From positions 8,370,001 through 8,434,000 of the forward strand of contig CM082590.2 of assembly GCA_040954595.2 (NCBI GenBank): a DNA stretch of 64,000 bases, given 5' to 3'. How positions within the stretch are numbered: the first letter of the stretch is position 1; each line of letters opens with the position of its first letter. Below, piece after piece: positions 52,503-64,000 of the stretch. A program made the translations under genes and the position numbers. A model generated the notes under the pieces. The model saw only the letters and a list, made by a program, of their open reading frames with translations, was not told where the DNA came from and did no database searches. The stretch comes from Balanoglossus misakiensis. Its lineage: Eukaryota; Hemichordata.

Positions 52503-52715
52503 TTAAAGGGACAAAGTCTCTCTCTCACTGCCCTTTTTCCATTAATTATGTTTGATACAAAACACCGTTTTGGTTATTCTACATGTGGATATATTGTGAA
52601 TCAACGGTCGACCACACACAACTTCCATCCTGCTTGTAGGATATGAGAGTAAAAATCTCACCAAAATGAATATATGGCAGAGAACAATTATTCATTTTGG
52701 CGAGTTTTTTCACTC
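52503..52715. mobile_element. Family 1 inverted-repeat element, partial
   Basis: Begins TTAAAGGGACAAAGTC 40 bases after the G2 polyadenylation signal; the right arm is lost after the GGCGAGTTTTTTCACTC segment. Confidence 0.7.
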
Positions 52716-53901
52716 GTACTTATTTAACCCTTCCAATGCCATAGTCAGTCTGTACAAAAAAGACAATGTCTTGAAATTTTGAGAGAGAGAAAACTTACCT
52801 ATACAAACATGGTGAAACCTTGCCTGGGGTTTAAGGATGTCCATGTCATGCAGGATACACAAAATTCCATCTTTGTTTAGCTCCCTCGTTCAGTTTCAAG
52901 ATGCACGCAAACGACAACGGAAAATTTGTTGCTGATACTGTTCTATTGTTAATGTTAATTGTTGTTCTCTGCTATGCATGATAGTGATGTAGAAGCACCA
53001 ACTAATTCAATACTTGAATAGGCATCCAGACATATTCTTGATTGATGGGGCATATCTCCTAGTAGTGTACAGTGAACTTCAGCTTACATACCAACACCGT
53101 AAGATCTGATAAAAGTAAATATGAACAAAGCTTCAGTACCACTAGCAGTATACCTTAGGGGAGGGTCATTTGATTTCTGGTGGGGTGGATGAAGGATTTT
53201 TGGACTAAAATTTGTTGGTAGATGTTGCAGGGGAGGGGGCTGTTCCTATGCAGAGGGGGGGGGGGGGGGTGTTCCTAAAATGCCTTCAGAGATAAGGTGG
53301 AGACAGTGCCTGGAACAAGAATGCTCGACATACCCAAATCACCCCCCCCCCCCGAAATCAAGTGATTGTCCCCTAAGGTTAAACTTGCAGTTCATATGAC
53401 TGTTCACAATGTCTATTCCGACATTGGTGGATCCCTAATCACAACAAAAGCAAAATGTATCTTTCCCCAATCCTTATATTATAACACATACACACACACA
53501 CGTGTACACAAGAATACGTCTCTCATATTCATCGATGCACTATACTGGCTAACCACTAAATGCAGATTTTCATGCATATATTCACGAAGTACAAACCATG
53601 CAAATATATTACCTCACTGGCCTAATTAGTCGGTACACTTAGTGAACTTCTCGACTAACTCGTCTTCGCACTTCTTATGTTACAGACAAGTCAAACGAAA
53701 AAGATGGCGGCCGTTGCCTCCTGGGTAAACAGTTGGCAGAAAACAACTACAGGAATGCTACTATGTATTTTACAATCTACCCATAAGAACTAGATTGTAG
53801 TTTATTTGTAAATTAAACATGTAATAATAAAGGTCAAATCTGTGAATCAAAGGAAACTGATCGTGCAGGAGTCTGATTTGTTTGTTTGACACTAGTGGGC
53901 G

Positions 53902-54108
53902 CGGATCTGGTTCTCTTAGTGGACACGACTATACCCCATGGCAACGATACCATGGCAATGAGGGTGAGTTAGGGTTAGGGTTAGGAGGGTTAGGGGTGGC
54001 AATGTGAGGGTGAATTTAACCCTAACCCTAACCCTCCTAACCCTAACCCTAAAAAACCATATTATCGCCCGTGGAGTATAGTCGTGTCCACTAAGAGAAC
54101 CAGATCCG
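53902..54108. mobile_element. Inverted-repeat element with telomere-like inner arms
   Basis: 32-base perfect outer arms (CGGATCTGGTTCTCTTAGTG to 53933, and its complement at 54077-54108). Inside, TTAGGG units on one side (53969-53996) face CCCTAA units on the other (54018-54050), so the whole can fold into one long hairpin. No coding capacity. Confidence 0.85.
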
Positions 54109-54590
54109 TGGGCGCGATGGGTCCATTTCTTGTACATTTCCGAGTCGATCGATCTCCCGGTGACGTGCTGCATCTAGTCTGCGTCCGTTCAAGTTAGGAG
54201 AAAGCGCGGACGCCATGTTGCGGTACACACGGTGAAAATGTATACCCATGTGATTGGCGTAAACCCAAAATCACGGACGAGACGGCTGTGTTTCTACTGT
54301 TTGTTCATCGATCATAACCGATCACGAAACAGGTAAGACCAATATGGCAGCCCACACACCTTGAACCTCAACTACGCCTGCGCAAAGTGCGCCACGAGCG
54401 GCGACTCTCAACCGGCCGTTTGTTTGCCTACTGTCACATATGAACTGCCAAGCCACGCGAGATCTCGTGGAGTTCAGAAAATATTCGTGTACAGTTTGTA
54501 CATGTATTTGTGAAGAATCCCTTTTTCCCATTTGACGTGATTGCGTGTTATCAAACAATACACAAATGCACATAATATCATTTTGTAAAT

Positions 54591-54596
54591 TTTATT
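54591..54596 (-). terminator. Polyadenylation signal of protease G3 (minus strand)
   Basis: TTTATT on the plus strand (AATAAA on minus) after the last, untranslated exon of G3, which begins near 54726 (ACATTGGAATATTGGACAC on minus) and matches the G2 3' UTR exon. Confidence 0.65.
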
Positions 54597-54999
54597 TCAT
54601 CGCCTGCAAATTGTTAAACATAGACCATTAAGACGAAAATAATAACTTTCAAGAGCTGTTAACTTGAAGTCGGCGGCCTAATCCTTGCATTTTGCAGAGA
54701 TGTGTCCAATATTCCAATGTCTGTGAAAAAAACATAAACATAGTAAGAAGAAGCATATACATTTCCATTAATACCATTTTTCAATACTTCGTGTCTTAAA
54801 ATTTTTCAAGAGTACAATAGGCCGGAGGTATGTGCCTTGACAATCAGAGCAACTGCATTCTGGGTAAAAGGTCGAAAACTCACTGTAGTAAGACCTGTCT
54901 ATAAAGGCCACCTGTCTATAGAAGCCAGGAAAGCCCCTTGACTGGCTACTGTAGACAGGTTGGGCAGTATTGATGTACGTCAGTGACAACTTACCTCGT

Positions 55000-57605
55000 T
55001 TAAGGATCGATGTAGAGGAGGAGGTTGGGAGATCCAGCACCAGGGTTGCTGATGGCTCCAGCGGTTGCCTCGTTAGCGAGCAAGTTCTTGCAGCTAGCAC
55101 CATCGGTACATCTTCCAGCTGCCATGTGGACAGTAAGAGCACCTTGAAGGGAAAACATAAAAGTCATTAGTACAAAATGTCATCAACACCTTTGCTGCAT
55201 CGACGCCAATAGGATAGTCTCCATATTTTTCGAGCAGGAGATGAAGTCTTTCAAGAAACATGGCACTAACAGATTTCAAAAGCGCACTCTAATAATACAA
55301 TTACATGTAGTAATTAATAGTGGTGTGATAGTCTTACCAGCAACGTGTGGGCAAGCCATGGAGGTACCGCTCATGGTAGTGTAGGCACTGCAGCCAGTGT
55401 TATAGGCACTTCTGATGTTGGAACCGGGAGCGAAGATATCCACGCAGGTACCGTAGTTGGAGAAACTAGATCTGGCATCAGTGGTTGTAGTTGAGCCAAC
55501 GGTGTCAGCCTGTTCAGAACATGAGGGAAAAGTCAGTCAAATAATCACACTATTTGTAATTGTTTGAACACAACTTCTTTCCAAAGCAAACGCATATCCA
55601 CTGATAGAAATCAAAGAACGTACCTCAGCAACTCTAGCTGGGGATGTGTTGCAAGCGTCAGCATTGTCGTTGCCAGCAGCAACTGCTGTTGGCACGCCAG
55701 CAGCGATCAGATCGCGGACACCTTGATCCAAAGCAGGGCTGGCACCACCACCCAGAGACATTGAGCAAACAGCTGGTCTTGGTCCACTGGCTGCAATAGC
55801 ATCCAATCCTATGAAGGGAAGATTGAAGCCAAATTAAGTCAAATCCTGACGTTTTATGTAGGAATACCCAAATAACGAAAGGTACAGATACATTAAAGTC
55901 AGTATTCAAATGTACATGTATGTTCAAAATACATATGAGTATAGTGAGCTTACCAGCGACGATGTTGTTGGTAAGACCTGCTCCTGCGCAGTTGAGCACA
56001 CGGACAGCCTGAACAGTTGCAGCAGTAGCAACACCAGTAGTTGAACCAGCAGCAGAACCACCACAGTGAGTTCCGTGACCATGGCAATCAGAACCCTGAA
56101 GAATTGGTAAAAGATGACATTTCCAGGTACATTATTGACAGACAAAATGAAGAATATCGCGTGTATTGGTCCTCGGAAACACATTTACCTAGCCATGTAA
56201 AGATCTGAGTTTGGGGCTACGCTACCCTCTCTGGTCGAACTACAGCTTCAACCCTCTCAATATCGCGTGTATTGGTCCTCGGAAACACATTTACCTAGCC
56301 ATGTAAAGATCTGAGTTTGGGGCTACGCTACCCTCTCTGGTCGAACTACAGCTTCAACCCTCTCAAACAAAACCTCATTATTATTGGAAAATGGCAGCAA
56401 AATGCACCACGTAGGTGGACTATTGAGAAATGTAGAATTCAGCGCCATACTCACATCACCAGTAGAGTCGAAATCCCAGAAGAAGACAGCACGACCGCCA
56501 AACTCTTGGTGGCAGTAATAGAGTCCAGTGTCAGCAATGTAGACATTGGCTCCAGCACCGGTGCCTTCAAAGAAAAGTTGAGAAAATATCTTATAAATGG
56601 CTATATCGCAAGAATATGTGATTATTGTAAAATATATATATACAAGCCCACGTTTTCAAAAATCATTCAAAACATGAATGAAATAAGTCAATCTATCAAT
56701 ACTGGTATAATGCCCAAAAGGCACTGATATTTAATATTAAGACATCTGCCATAAAATATTATCAGAGGGTGACTACTTCCTAATTTGATTTGGTATATGG
56801 CAGGTGACACGTGTGGGGCAGGATTCGCTTACTATTTTCGAAACATATCACTTCTTGGTCTCAATTAATGATGTGAAGTCTAAATATAGTTGGACACCTT
56901 ACCGTAAACATTACAGTTGCCATCACCAGCAGTTGTTCTCTGGTTGACACGATCAACACCCCACTCGCAAGCGGCTCTCATCACGGAGTCCTCTTCAATA
57001 TACTCGACCAGATCCAAGGCTTGAAGCTGAAAAAGTCAAGAAAATTGTAGTTGATTTGATTACTTTGGGGATATGCTGTCGAAATGGTTTACATGCAGGC
57101 AAACTCAGACGATGTCGACGAAAGTATCTTATGCAAATTTAGCGACTACGAAGTCATTACATCAATCAGTTGCGAGTGATATCGAAAATTGTCGACCCGA
57201 AAAAGTTGTATTCTCACCTGGGCAAGCTGGGCTTGTTGGGCATCAATAGCGACTCCACCGAAAACATTGCTGTAGATTCTCTTCACTGGGATACTCTTAG
57301 AGAGGCTCTTAGCAAAGGTGTCGGCATTGACTCCATCCTGTAACAAAACAGAAAATAAATAAATAGTCATAAAATATGGCGTTTGATGTTCCAAATTTAC
57401 TTGGTAAATGTTCTTGACCATGTCGACATACCATTTCATGTATTGTCTAATCAAAATATTTATGATCAATGTTTGGGATTGTTAGTTGACTTACCTTGAG
57501 TTTGACCAAGTAGCTGTTGGGTACAGCATCCCTGGCCTTCAGGATTGGGGCCAGATTGACAGCATTTGCTGCAGCGACGAAGAGAGCGAGGAGAAAGATA
57601 CGCAT
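55000..57605 (-). CDS. Proteinase K-like secreted serine protease G3
   Basis: Minus-strand exons 57605-57495 (signal peptide [15 protein letters not shown]), 57337-57218, 57026-56903, 56564-56455, 56095-55954, 55808-55624, 55509-55338 and 55142-55000; 368 residues, the same exon lengths as G2. The S8A triad is intact ([22 protein letters not shown]) with SMSLGGG and AAGNDN. It differs from G2 mainly in exon 5 ([20 protein letters not shown] against [20 protein letters not shown]) and a few residues elsewhere ([10 protein letters not shown]). Introns are nearly identical to those of G2 in inverted orientation, except for a 106-bp tandem duplication in intron 4. Divergent to G4, whose promoter faces it. 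Confidence 0.93.
56155..56365. repeat. 106-bp tandem duplication in intron 4 of G3
   Basis: The segment starting TATCGCGTGTATTGGTCC at 56155 is repeated directly at 56261. G2 and G4 have a single copy of the segment, so this is a private duplication in G3. Confidence 0.9.
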
Positions 57606-57829
57606 CTTGGAGTTCTGTCTGTCAGACGAAACAAAGACAACGGATTATTTCATGCAGTGAGACAGTCTCGCCAAGTGTGGCTGGAATCTCGTCCCGCCAT
57701 CCTGGCTTGGTATAGTGCACGACCAGCAGCTGATGTTGCAGAGACACTTCTGAAGAGACAAGAGCCGGTGTGGAGCTGGTTCTGGATACATCACCACGGT
57801 CCAGGGAGAAAATCCACTGAGATGCAGTC

Positions 57830-57890
57830 TCAACTTACCTGTTCTCTGCAAGAGTAAAGTGAAGAGAGCTATGCCTCACCTCTCCTTATA
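57830..57890 (-). promoter_or_regulatory. TATA box and untranslated first exon of protease G3
   Basis: TATAAGG on the minus strand (plus 57884-57890). The first exon runs to about 57840 where CAG|GTAAGTTGAG gives a donor. The acceptor is just before the ATG at 57605. Confidence 0.65.
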
Positions 57891-59488
57891 TGCACCTCTC
57901 CGCTCATTAATCAAACACAGTATGACATGAAGTATCGTGTGAATATCACAGCCATGTTATCATGACATCCGGGCTTCCTCTTACTCCCTGTATTATCAGC
58001 TCTATCGCCACTTTCTCCACTCACGATTGTCAGTACAAATTTGTGACTCTAATTAGTTGTCTTTGGATTTGTGTTTTATTGAGGAACTAAGAAAGATGAC
58101 CCACCACACCCACATTTCTAGAAACCAAACATTAGGGACCATCACTTGTTCTCCACTTGGCACAACTGCAGAAGGCCAAACAAAAAATCATTTTATCACA
58201 CTATCAATGTTATCCCAAACAGGTTATCTTCGCCGGCAGGACCAGCTCTCACACGATAGGCAGACACTTGTATCATAACTCGGTCACTGCGAAATATGGA
58301 ATCTAAATTTGGAAACATAAATATCAATACATTTGTATTGGCGTCGGTCGTTTGCTGCAAAGATTTGCTCTGACCTTTAACACACTTGACAGTGGGTAGT
58401 GGGACATATACTAACGACCATGGAAAGTTGTCAAGAGAGAGAGAGAGAGGGGTAGAGGGAGAGAGAGGGGGAGGGAGAGAGAGAGGGGGAGGGAGAGAGA
58501 GAGGGGGAGGGAGAGAGAGAGAGGGAGGGAGGGAGAGAGAGAGGGGGAGGGAGAGAGAGAGGGGGGAGAGGGAGGGAGAGAGAGAGGGGGAGGGAGAGGG
58601 AGGGAGGGAGAGAGAGAGAGATACATACATACAGACTGAGGAATTTTAAAAATTGCCAAAGACACAAATTCATGACATTTTGCGCATAGCTTCGTTAAAA
58701 GAAAATAACCAATTGGTATAATAAAAAACAGATGGTGGCAGTGGTTAATTGTGAAATCAACGTCATTGGTGAAAAAAATGCTGAATGCATAGTTTTCTTG
58801 TTATCTGCTAAAGTGCGTGCGGCCTTATGTTTCAGAAACTAGGACGATTTACACAAACCAGCCACCAACAAAACAGAATAAAGAGAAGAAAAAATGCAAG
58901 AAAAGACAATACGACCCAAGAAATTTTGGTCGGAACTATGTTGTTTAATAAACAAGTAAATAAAAATATAGATTATGAAAAGATAATTAATAGATAAAAT
59001 TAGTAAAGGAACCCAGTCAAATAGGTCCATAGTTATCCGTTTAGTACAAACTTACTAGTTTTTTTTGGTGATGTTTACTCACCGATGGAAATGACAACGA
59101 TTTTGATAAATTTCTATCACTCCTTATCACTAAGAGCGGAACTTGCATGCAAAGATAACCTTCATTTGCACACAGTAGCAACAAGGTTATGCCGTTGTAA
59201 TCACACTGAAGAATAAACATGAATATTGTAGCATTCGAGACTTTAAAAGTTTATTTTTATTTTTTTAAACTCGAAGTCGAAAGATGAAGAGACTTCTGTT
59301 TTGGAATGTTTGCATCTGGGTGCCTAGAGAAACACCCTGCGTTGTTTTAGCAGCCTGGTGCAGTGTTGCACACGACAGGTGCGAAGTTCACAGTGACGTC
59401 AGTCCTGAATTCCCATTATCGGCCGCATGACTGTCAAATTCACACAATATTTCATTAAACTGGACCCCTGATTAATTATCTTAAGGTG
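57891..59488. other. Region between divergent proteases G3 and G4
   Basis: About 1.6 kb between two TATA boxes facing away from each other. It holds a long purine-rich GA/GGGA tract (58433-58622). No exon seen. Confidence 0.6.
58433..58622. repeat. Pure purine (GA)n/GGGAGG tract
   Basis: About 190 bases of GAGAGA and GGGGGAGGGAGA units, all purines on the plus strand apart from a single T near the left end. Such mirror-like tracts can form triplex DNA. It lies in the shared upstream region of G3 and G4. Confidence 0.95.
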
Positions 59489-59543
59489 TATATAAGGAGA
59501 TCACCTGCACAGGTCTCGTTACTTTGCTCTTGCTGAATACAGG
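59489..59543 (+). promoter_or_regulatory. TATA box and untranslated first exon of protease G4
   Basis: TATATAAGG at 59489-59497; the short first exon ends at 59543 before GTAAGT. The acceptor lies at about 59739, just upstream of the ATG. Confidence 0.7.
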
Positions 59544-59748
59544 GTAAGTTTGATGTTTTCTTGCATTTAAGTTGAGCTGCCTAACCGAGGAAGACATATT
59601 CGCTCTTCGTTTTCCATAGGCAATTTTTGTTGGCGACTGTGATAAGCTGTCTACCTGATGATTCGTATGTGTGTGTATAAGTGTTAGTTGGAATAATCTC
59701 GTCACAATCCATCCATTTCTTTGTTTCTCTGACAGACAGAACTCCAAG

Positions 59749-62478
59749 ATGCGTATCTTTCTCCTCGCTCTCTTCGTCGCTGCAGCAAATGCTGTCAATC
59801 TGGCCCCAATCCTGAAGGCCAGGGATGCTGTACCCAACAGCTACTTGGTCAAACTCAAGGTAAGTCAACTAACACTCCCAAACATTGATCATGAATATTT
59901 TGTTTAGACAATGCTACTTTAAAACACGACGTTTTAAAACCCAGTTCAGCTACAGCCAATCACAGACACGCAAAGAAACCTCGTTAAGGTTGAACAGCAT
60001 CTTAAATTCGTTGAGCTTTAAAATCGGGCAATAATACATCCTTTATTGCTGTGAATTATTTCTCATTTATTTTCTGTTTTGTCATAGGATGGAGTCAATG
60101 CCAACGCCTTTGCTAAGAGCCTCTCTAAGAGTATCCCAGTGAAGAGAATCTACGACAATGTTTTCGGTGGAGTCGCTATTGATGCCCAACAAGCCCAGCT
60201 TGCCCAGGTGAGAATACAACTTTTTCGGGTCGACAATTTTCGATATCACTCGCAACTGATTGATGTAATGACTTCGTAGTCACTAAATTTGCATAAGATA
60301 CTTTCGTCGACATCGTCTGAGTTTGCCTGCATGTAAACCATTTCGACAGCATATCCCCAAAGTAATCAAATCAACTACAATTTTCTTGACTTTTTCAGCT
60401 TCAAGCCATGGATCTGGTCGAGTACATTGAAGAGGACTCCGTGATGAGAGCCGCTTGCGAGTGGGGTGTTGATCGTGTCAACCAGAGAACAACTGCTGGT
60501 GATAGCAACTGTGCCATTTACGGTAAGGTATCTGAGTGTAGCTAGACATAAGTCTCTCTATCGCTGCCCTTTTTTTCATTAATTATGTTTGATACAATAC
60601 ACTGTATATGTTATTCTAAATGTGGATATATAGTGAATCAACGTTCAACCACATACAATTTCCATCCCACTTGTAGACACGAGAGTGAAAATCTCGCCAA
60701 AATGAATAACAGGTCTTTACCATTTATTCATTTTGGGCTAGTTTTTACTCTAATATCATACAAGCGGGATGGAAGTTGTGTGTGGTTGAACGTTCATTCA
60801 CTATATATCCACATGTACATTAACATAAACAGTGTCTTGTATCAAACATAATTAATGTAAAAAGGGCAGCGAGAGAGAGACTTTGTCCCTTTAATATGAC
60901 GAACCCACTGGTGTCTACTTTGGAATATCTGAATGCAATAATGATTTGGATAGTTTGCATATTGCCAAAACGTCTCCTTTTCAGTGACACTTTCTTCATG
61001 ACGTAACTATATCGTGATTTTGTTTAATTTCCCGCAAAAGGTGACGGAACTGGTGCCCATGTTTACATTGCTGACACTGGACTCTATTACTGCCACCAAG
61101 AGTTTGGCGGTCGTGCTGTCTTCTTCTGGGATTTCGACTCTACTGGTGATGTGAGTATGGCGCTGAATTCTACATTTCTCAATAGTCCACCTACGTGGTG
61201 CATTTTGCTGCCATTTTCCAATAATAATGAGGTTTTGTTTGAGAGGGTTGAAGCTGTAGTTCGACCAGAGAGGGTAGCGTAGCCCCAAACTCAGATCTTT
61301 ACATGGCTAGGTAAATTTGTTTCCGAGGACCAATACATGCGACGGTCTTCATTTTGTCAATGACGTGAACCTAGAAATACCTTCTACCAATTCTTCAGGG
61401 TTCTGATTGCCATGGTCACGGAACTCATTGTGGTGGTACAGCTGGTGGTTCAACTACTGGTATTGCCATCAAGGCTACCATTCAGGCTGTCCGTGTTCTC
61501 AACTGCGCAGGAGCAGGTCTTACCAACAACATCGTCGCTGGTAAGCTCACTTTACTATCATATCATGTATTGCTTTGAATCACACATTCAAATACATGTA
61601 CTGACCTTCACGTATTTCTACATAAAACGTCGGGATTTGACTTAATTTGGCTTCAATCTTCCCTTCATAGGATTGGATGCTATTGCAGCCAGTGGACCAA
61701 GACCAGGTGTTTGCTCAATGTCTCTGGGTGGTGGTGCCAGCCCTTCTTTGGATCAAGGTGTCCGCGATCTGATCGCTGCTGGCGTGCCAACAGCAGTTGC
61801 TGCTGGCAACGACAATGCTGACGCTTGCAACACATCCCCAGCTAGAGTTGCTGAGGTACGTTTTTGATTTCTATCAGTGGAAATGCGTGTGCTTTGGAAA
61901 GAAGTTGTGTTCAAACAATTACAAATAGTGTGATTATTTGACTGACTTTTCCCTCATGTTCTGAACAGGCTGACACCGTTGGCTCAACTACAAGCACTGA
62001 TGCCAGATCTGGATTCTCCAACTACGGTACCTGCGTGGATATCTTCGCTCCCGGCTCCAACATCAGAAGTGCCTATAACACTGGCTGCAGTCAATACACT
62101 ACCATGAGCGGTACCTCCATGGCTTGCCCACACGTTGCTGGTAAGACTATCACACCACTATTAATTACTACATGTAATTGTATTATTAGAGTGCGCTTTT
62201 GAAATCTGTTAGTGCCATGTTTCTTGAAAGACTTCATCTCCTGCTCGAAAAATATGGAGACTATCCTATTGGCGTCGATGCAGCAAAGGTGTTGATGACA
62301 TTTTGTACTAATGACTTTTATGTTTTCCCTTCAAGGTGCTCTTACTGTCCACATGGCATCTGGTAGATGTACCGATGGTGCTAGCTGCAAGACCTTGCTC
62401 GCTAATGACGCAACTGTTGGAGCCGTCAGCAACCCTGGTGCTGGATCTCCCAACCTCCTCCTCTACATCGATCCTTAA
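59749..62478 (+). CDS. Proteinase K-like secreted serine protease G4
   Basis: Exons 59749-59859 (signal peptide [15 protein letters not shown]), 60088-60207, 60399-60522, 61041-61150, 61399-61540, 61671-61855, 61969-62140 and 62336-62478; 368 residues. The S8A triad is intact ([22 protein letters not shown]), with SMSLGGG and AAGNDN. Differences from G2 include DSNCAIYGDG at the mature start region, GIAIKATIQ in exon 5, RSGFSNYG and CSQYTTMSG near the active-site serine, and NDATVGAVSN in the last exon. Intron 3 carries a family 1 transposon missing from G2 and G3. The 3' UTR is spliced: donor at about 62484, acceptor at 63071-63073, AATAAA at 63198-63203. Confidence 0.93.
60552..60897. mobile_element. 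Family 1 inverted-repeat element, long copy in G4 intron 3
   Basis: Inner arms TCTCTATCGCTGCCCTTTTT and AAAAAGGGCAGCGAGAGAGA face each other over about 345 bases; the right end is GACTTTGTCCCTTTAA, and the left TTAAAGGGAC end is worn (ACATAAGTC). Introns of G2 and G3 lack it. Confidence 0.8.
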
Positions 62479-63197
62479 ACGAGGTAAGTTGTCACTGACG
62501 TACATCAATACAGCCCAACCTGTCTACAGTCGCCAGGCAAGGGGCTTTCCTAAACTGGTCGTCACAGACACATGGCCGTTAAGACAGATCAATTCTTCCT
62601 ACCTTAAATAGTTTTTTGCTACCTAAGTGAGTGATGAAAATCTCACATGATCTACACAATTTCAAGATGGCCGATTTTTGCCATGTTTAACAATGGAAGT
62701 TCTTATGTTGAAAAAAGTTTAATAACTTTAATATGCTTACTACACTTTTTGACCAAAGGAAGTAATGAAAAACAGTCAATATATCATTTCTTCTAACTCT
62801 TACTACAGTGAGTTGTCGACCTTTTACCCAGAATGCAATTATTACCGGTATAATGTTATTTGACTCCCTAGCACAAAGTGGAAAGCTATCTAGGGCAGCC
62901 AGAATGCACACTGGGATCGTAACAAAGTGGCCACTATAGACACGTTGCCGCCATATATAGAGTTAGCCATCGCAGAGTTGACAGAACAGTTACTCTAGAA
63001 TCGTTGCAATATTACATGCAAACATGTGCCAATCCCCAATATAGCCGCTAACCAAAGTGATGCTTTCTTACAGACTCCGGAAGATTGGACGCTTCTCAAA
63101 TAAACACGACGATTAGGCCGAATGCATGGTATACGTCAAGTGTACACATCTTGAATTCCTTGTCATTGTTATGGTCTATCTGATTTCCAGAAGATGA

Positions 63198-63203
63198 AAT
63201 AAA
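63198..63203 (+). terminator. Polyadenylation signal AATAAA of protease G4
   Basis: GAAGATGAAATAAAGTTTTG at the end of the spliced 3' UTR, matching G2. Confidence 0.7.
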
Positions 63204-64000
63204 GTTTTGAAATTAAATATTTTTGCATCTGTTGTTTATTTCATAGTAACTCAGATATCTGACCGCAGACAGTTCAAGAGAATTCAACTCGCTGTGGACT
63301 GGAACCCCACACAATCAAAAGCGAGTTTTAATGTTCCTGGGATTATACCAAAAGAACAGAATGTTGAACATTTGCATATTTGGGGATAATAAGAGACCAG
63401 TTATGATTGAGAAAATGAATAAGATTAAGAACGAATTTTTGACAGATTAAATTTGACAAAGCTTTAAAAAGCTACGCGCAATATTTGCGATAAAAACATC
63501 ATCGTGTATGATATTAAACTTCCAGCAATGGTCTTTGGAGAAACATAAGCCAAATGTGATATTTTTCGAATATAGGAGTCTGGTCGATGTTTTATATAAC
63601 TATGAACACAGGCCTACCCCATGTCTACCGCTGGCTGCGCTATGCTCTTAACTCTTAAGCCCCATTCTGATTGGTGGACGATAGATTCTCCCGATCTGAT
63701 TGGTTGCATAGTCGATTGTACAGATGTTACTCCCCACATTAGAGCACGATGCTCTGGTAACATGTAAATAACGTTTAAAATTCGTTGAAAAAGTTATACA
63801 ATTTGGTCGACGACGATGACATCCACAAGACCAGTCAGCGTGTCACCATTTAATCACAGCAAGCTTCTGTATAAGGCTCAACAGTAACATTACCGACTAG
63901 GGATATGGCTAAGGAAATTCCGCCATTGGTTATGAATGAACAATAATATCATTATTACATTTGAATATTCATTGGGACTGTCCGCATGTATGCGTACCAT
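63204..64000. other. Right-edge intergenic region
   Basis: No exon, repeat array or recognisable element seen in the last 800 bases. Confidence 0.55.

Larger units (their letters stand above)
52466..54590. other. Spacer between convergent G2 and G3
   Basis: Centre of the large inverted repeat. It holds a family 1 element (52503-52715), homopolymer G and C runs near 53257 and 53342, and the telomere-like hairpin element (53902-54108). No supportable exon. Confidence 0.6.

Noticed and set aside
53902-54108. Chromosome end or internal telomere fusion
   Set aside because: Telomere-like units are few, are in inverted symmetric orientation and are enclosed by 32-base inverted repeats; ordinary genes lie on both sides.
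53916-54173. Minus-strand frame rich in Arg-Val and Thr-Leu
   Set aside because: Produced by the telomere-like hairpin element; no gene-like features.

Overview
The window is eukaryotic DNA from an animal. Genes are split into many short exons with GT/AG junctions. It carries EGF-repeat receptors, PAN/apple-like secreted proteins, a CYP4-family cytochrome P450, a TRPC-type channel and proteinase K-like proteases, among microsatellites and small inverted-repeat transposons. The gene content, the compact introns and the very recent tandem and inverted duplications fit an invertebrate deuterostome best. Amphioxus (Branchiostoma) is my leading guess, but it is an inference. Exon coordinates come from reading splice sites and checking phase by hand, so a boundary may be off by a base or two.

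Layout. (1) 0.6-13.2 kb and 22.1-26.5 kb: four paralogous single-pass receptors. The three with complete 5' ends share a plan: signal peptide, a short exon with a CC motif resembling the C-terminal half of an EMI domain, a large exon of EGF-like repeats, a cysteine-rich juxtamembrane exon, a membrane exon and a tail. Gene 1 (+) is cut by the left edge. Gene A (-, 4.0-7.2 kb) has a 300-residue tyrosine-rich tail. Gene B (-, 8.4-13.2 kb) contains a recent duplication of its ectodomain cassette and a tail cut short by a stop codon. Gene C (-, 22.1-26.5 kb) has a short two-exon tail. (2) 15.2-21.7 kb: two tandem genes (+) for small secreted proteins with two PAN/apple-like domains each, lying in a recent segmental duplication of about 4 kb. 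(3) 28.3-33.1 kb: a complete CYP4-type P450 (+). (4) 34.5-41.8 kb: a divergent, short TRPC-type channel (+). (5) 42.4-63.2 kb: four proteinase K-like (S8A) secreted proteases, G1 (+), G2 (+), G3 (-) and G4 (+). Each has a TATA box and a short untranslated first exon. G2 and G3 form a large near-identical inverted repeat, and G3/G4 are divergent.

Most non-genic sequence is explained by a few repeat families: (CATA)n/(GATA)n/(GAT)n microsatellites, two families of small TTAA-flanked inverted-repeat elements, a CTGTAAAACACTTTATTTTCGCG inverted-repeat family, a GTGGCCAC-containing family that has become a 75-bp tandem array in both PAN genes, and one hairpin element with telomere-like TTAGGG arms.

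The most interesting system is the receptor cluster. One shared EGF ectodomain is joined to four different cytoplasmic outputs: a YxxL tail, a long ITAM/ITIM-like tail, almost no tail, and a YxN tail. In gene B the duplicated two-exon ectodomain cassette is exactly 999 nt and phase-symmetric, so one or two copies could be spliced in. This looks like a small rapidly evolving family of Draper/MEGF-like recognition receptors with signalling and decoy-like members; the function is inferred.
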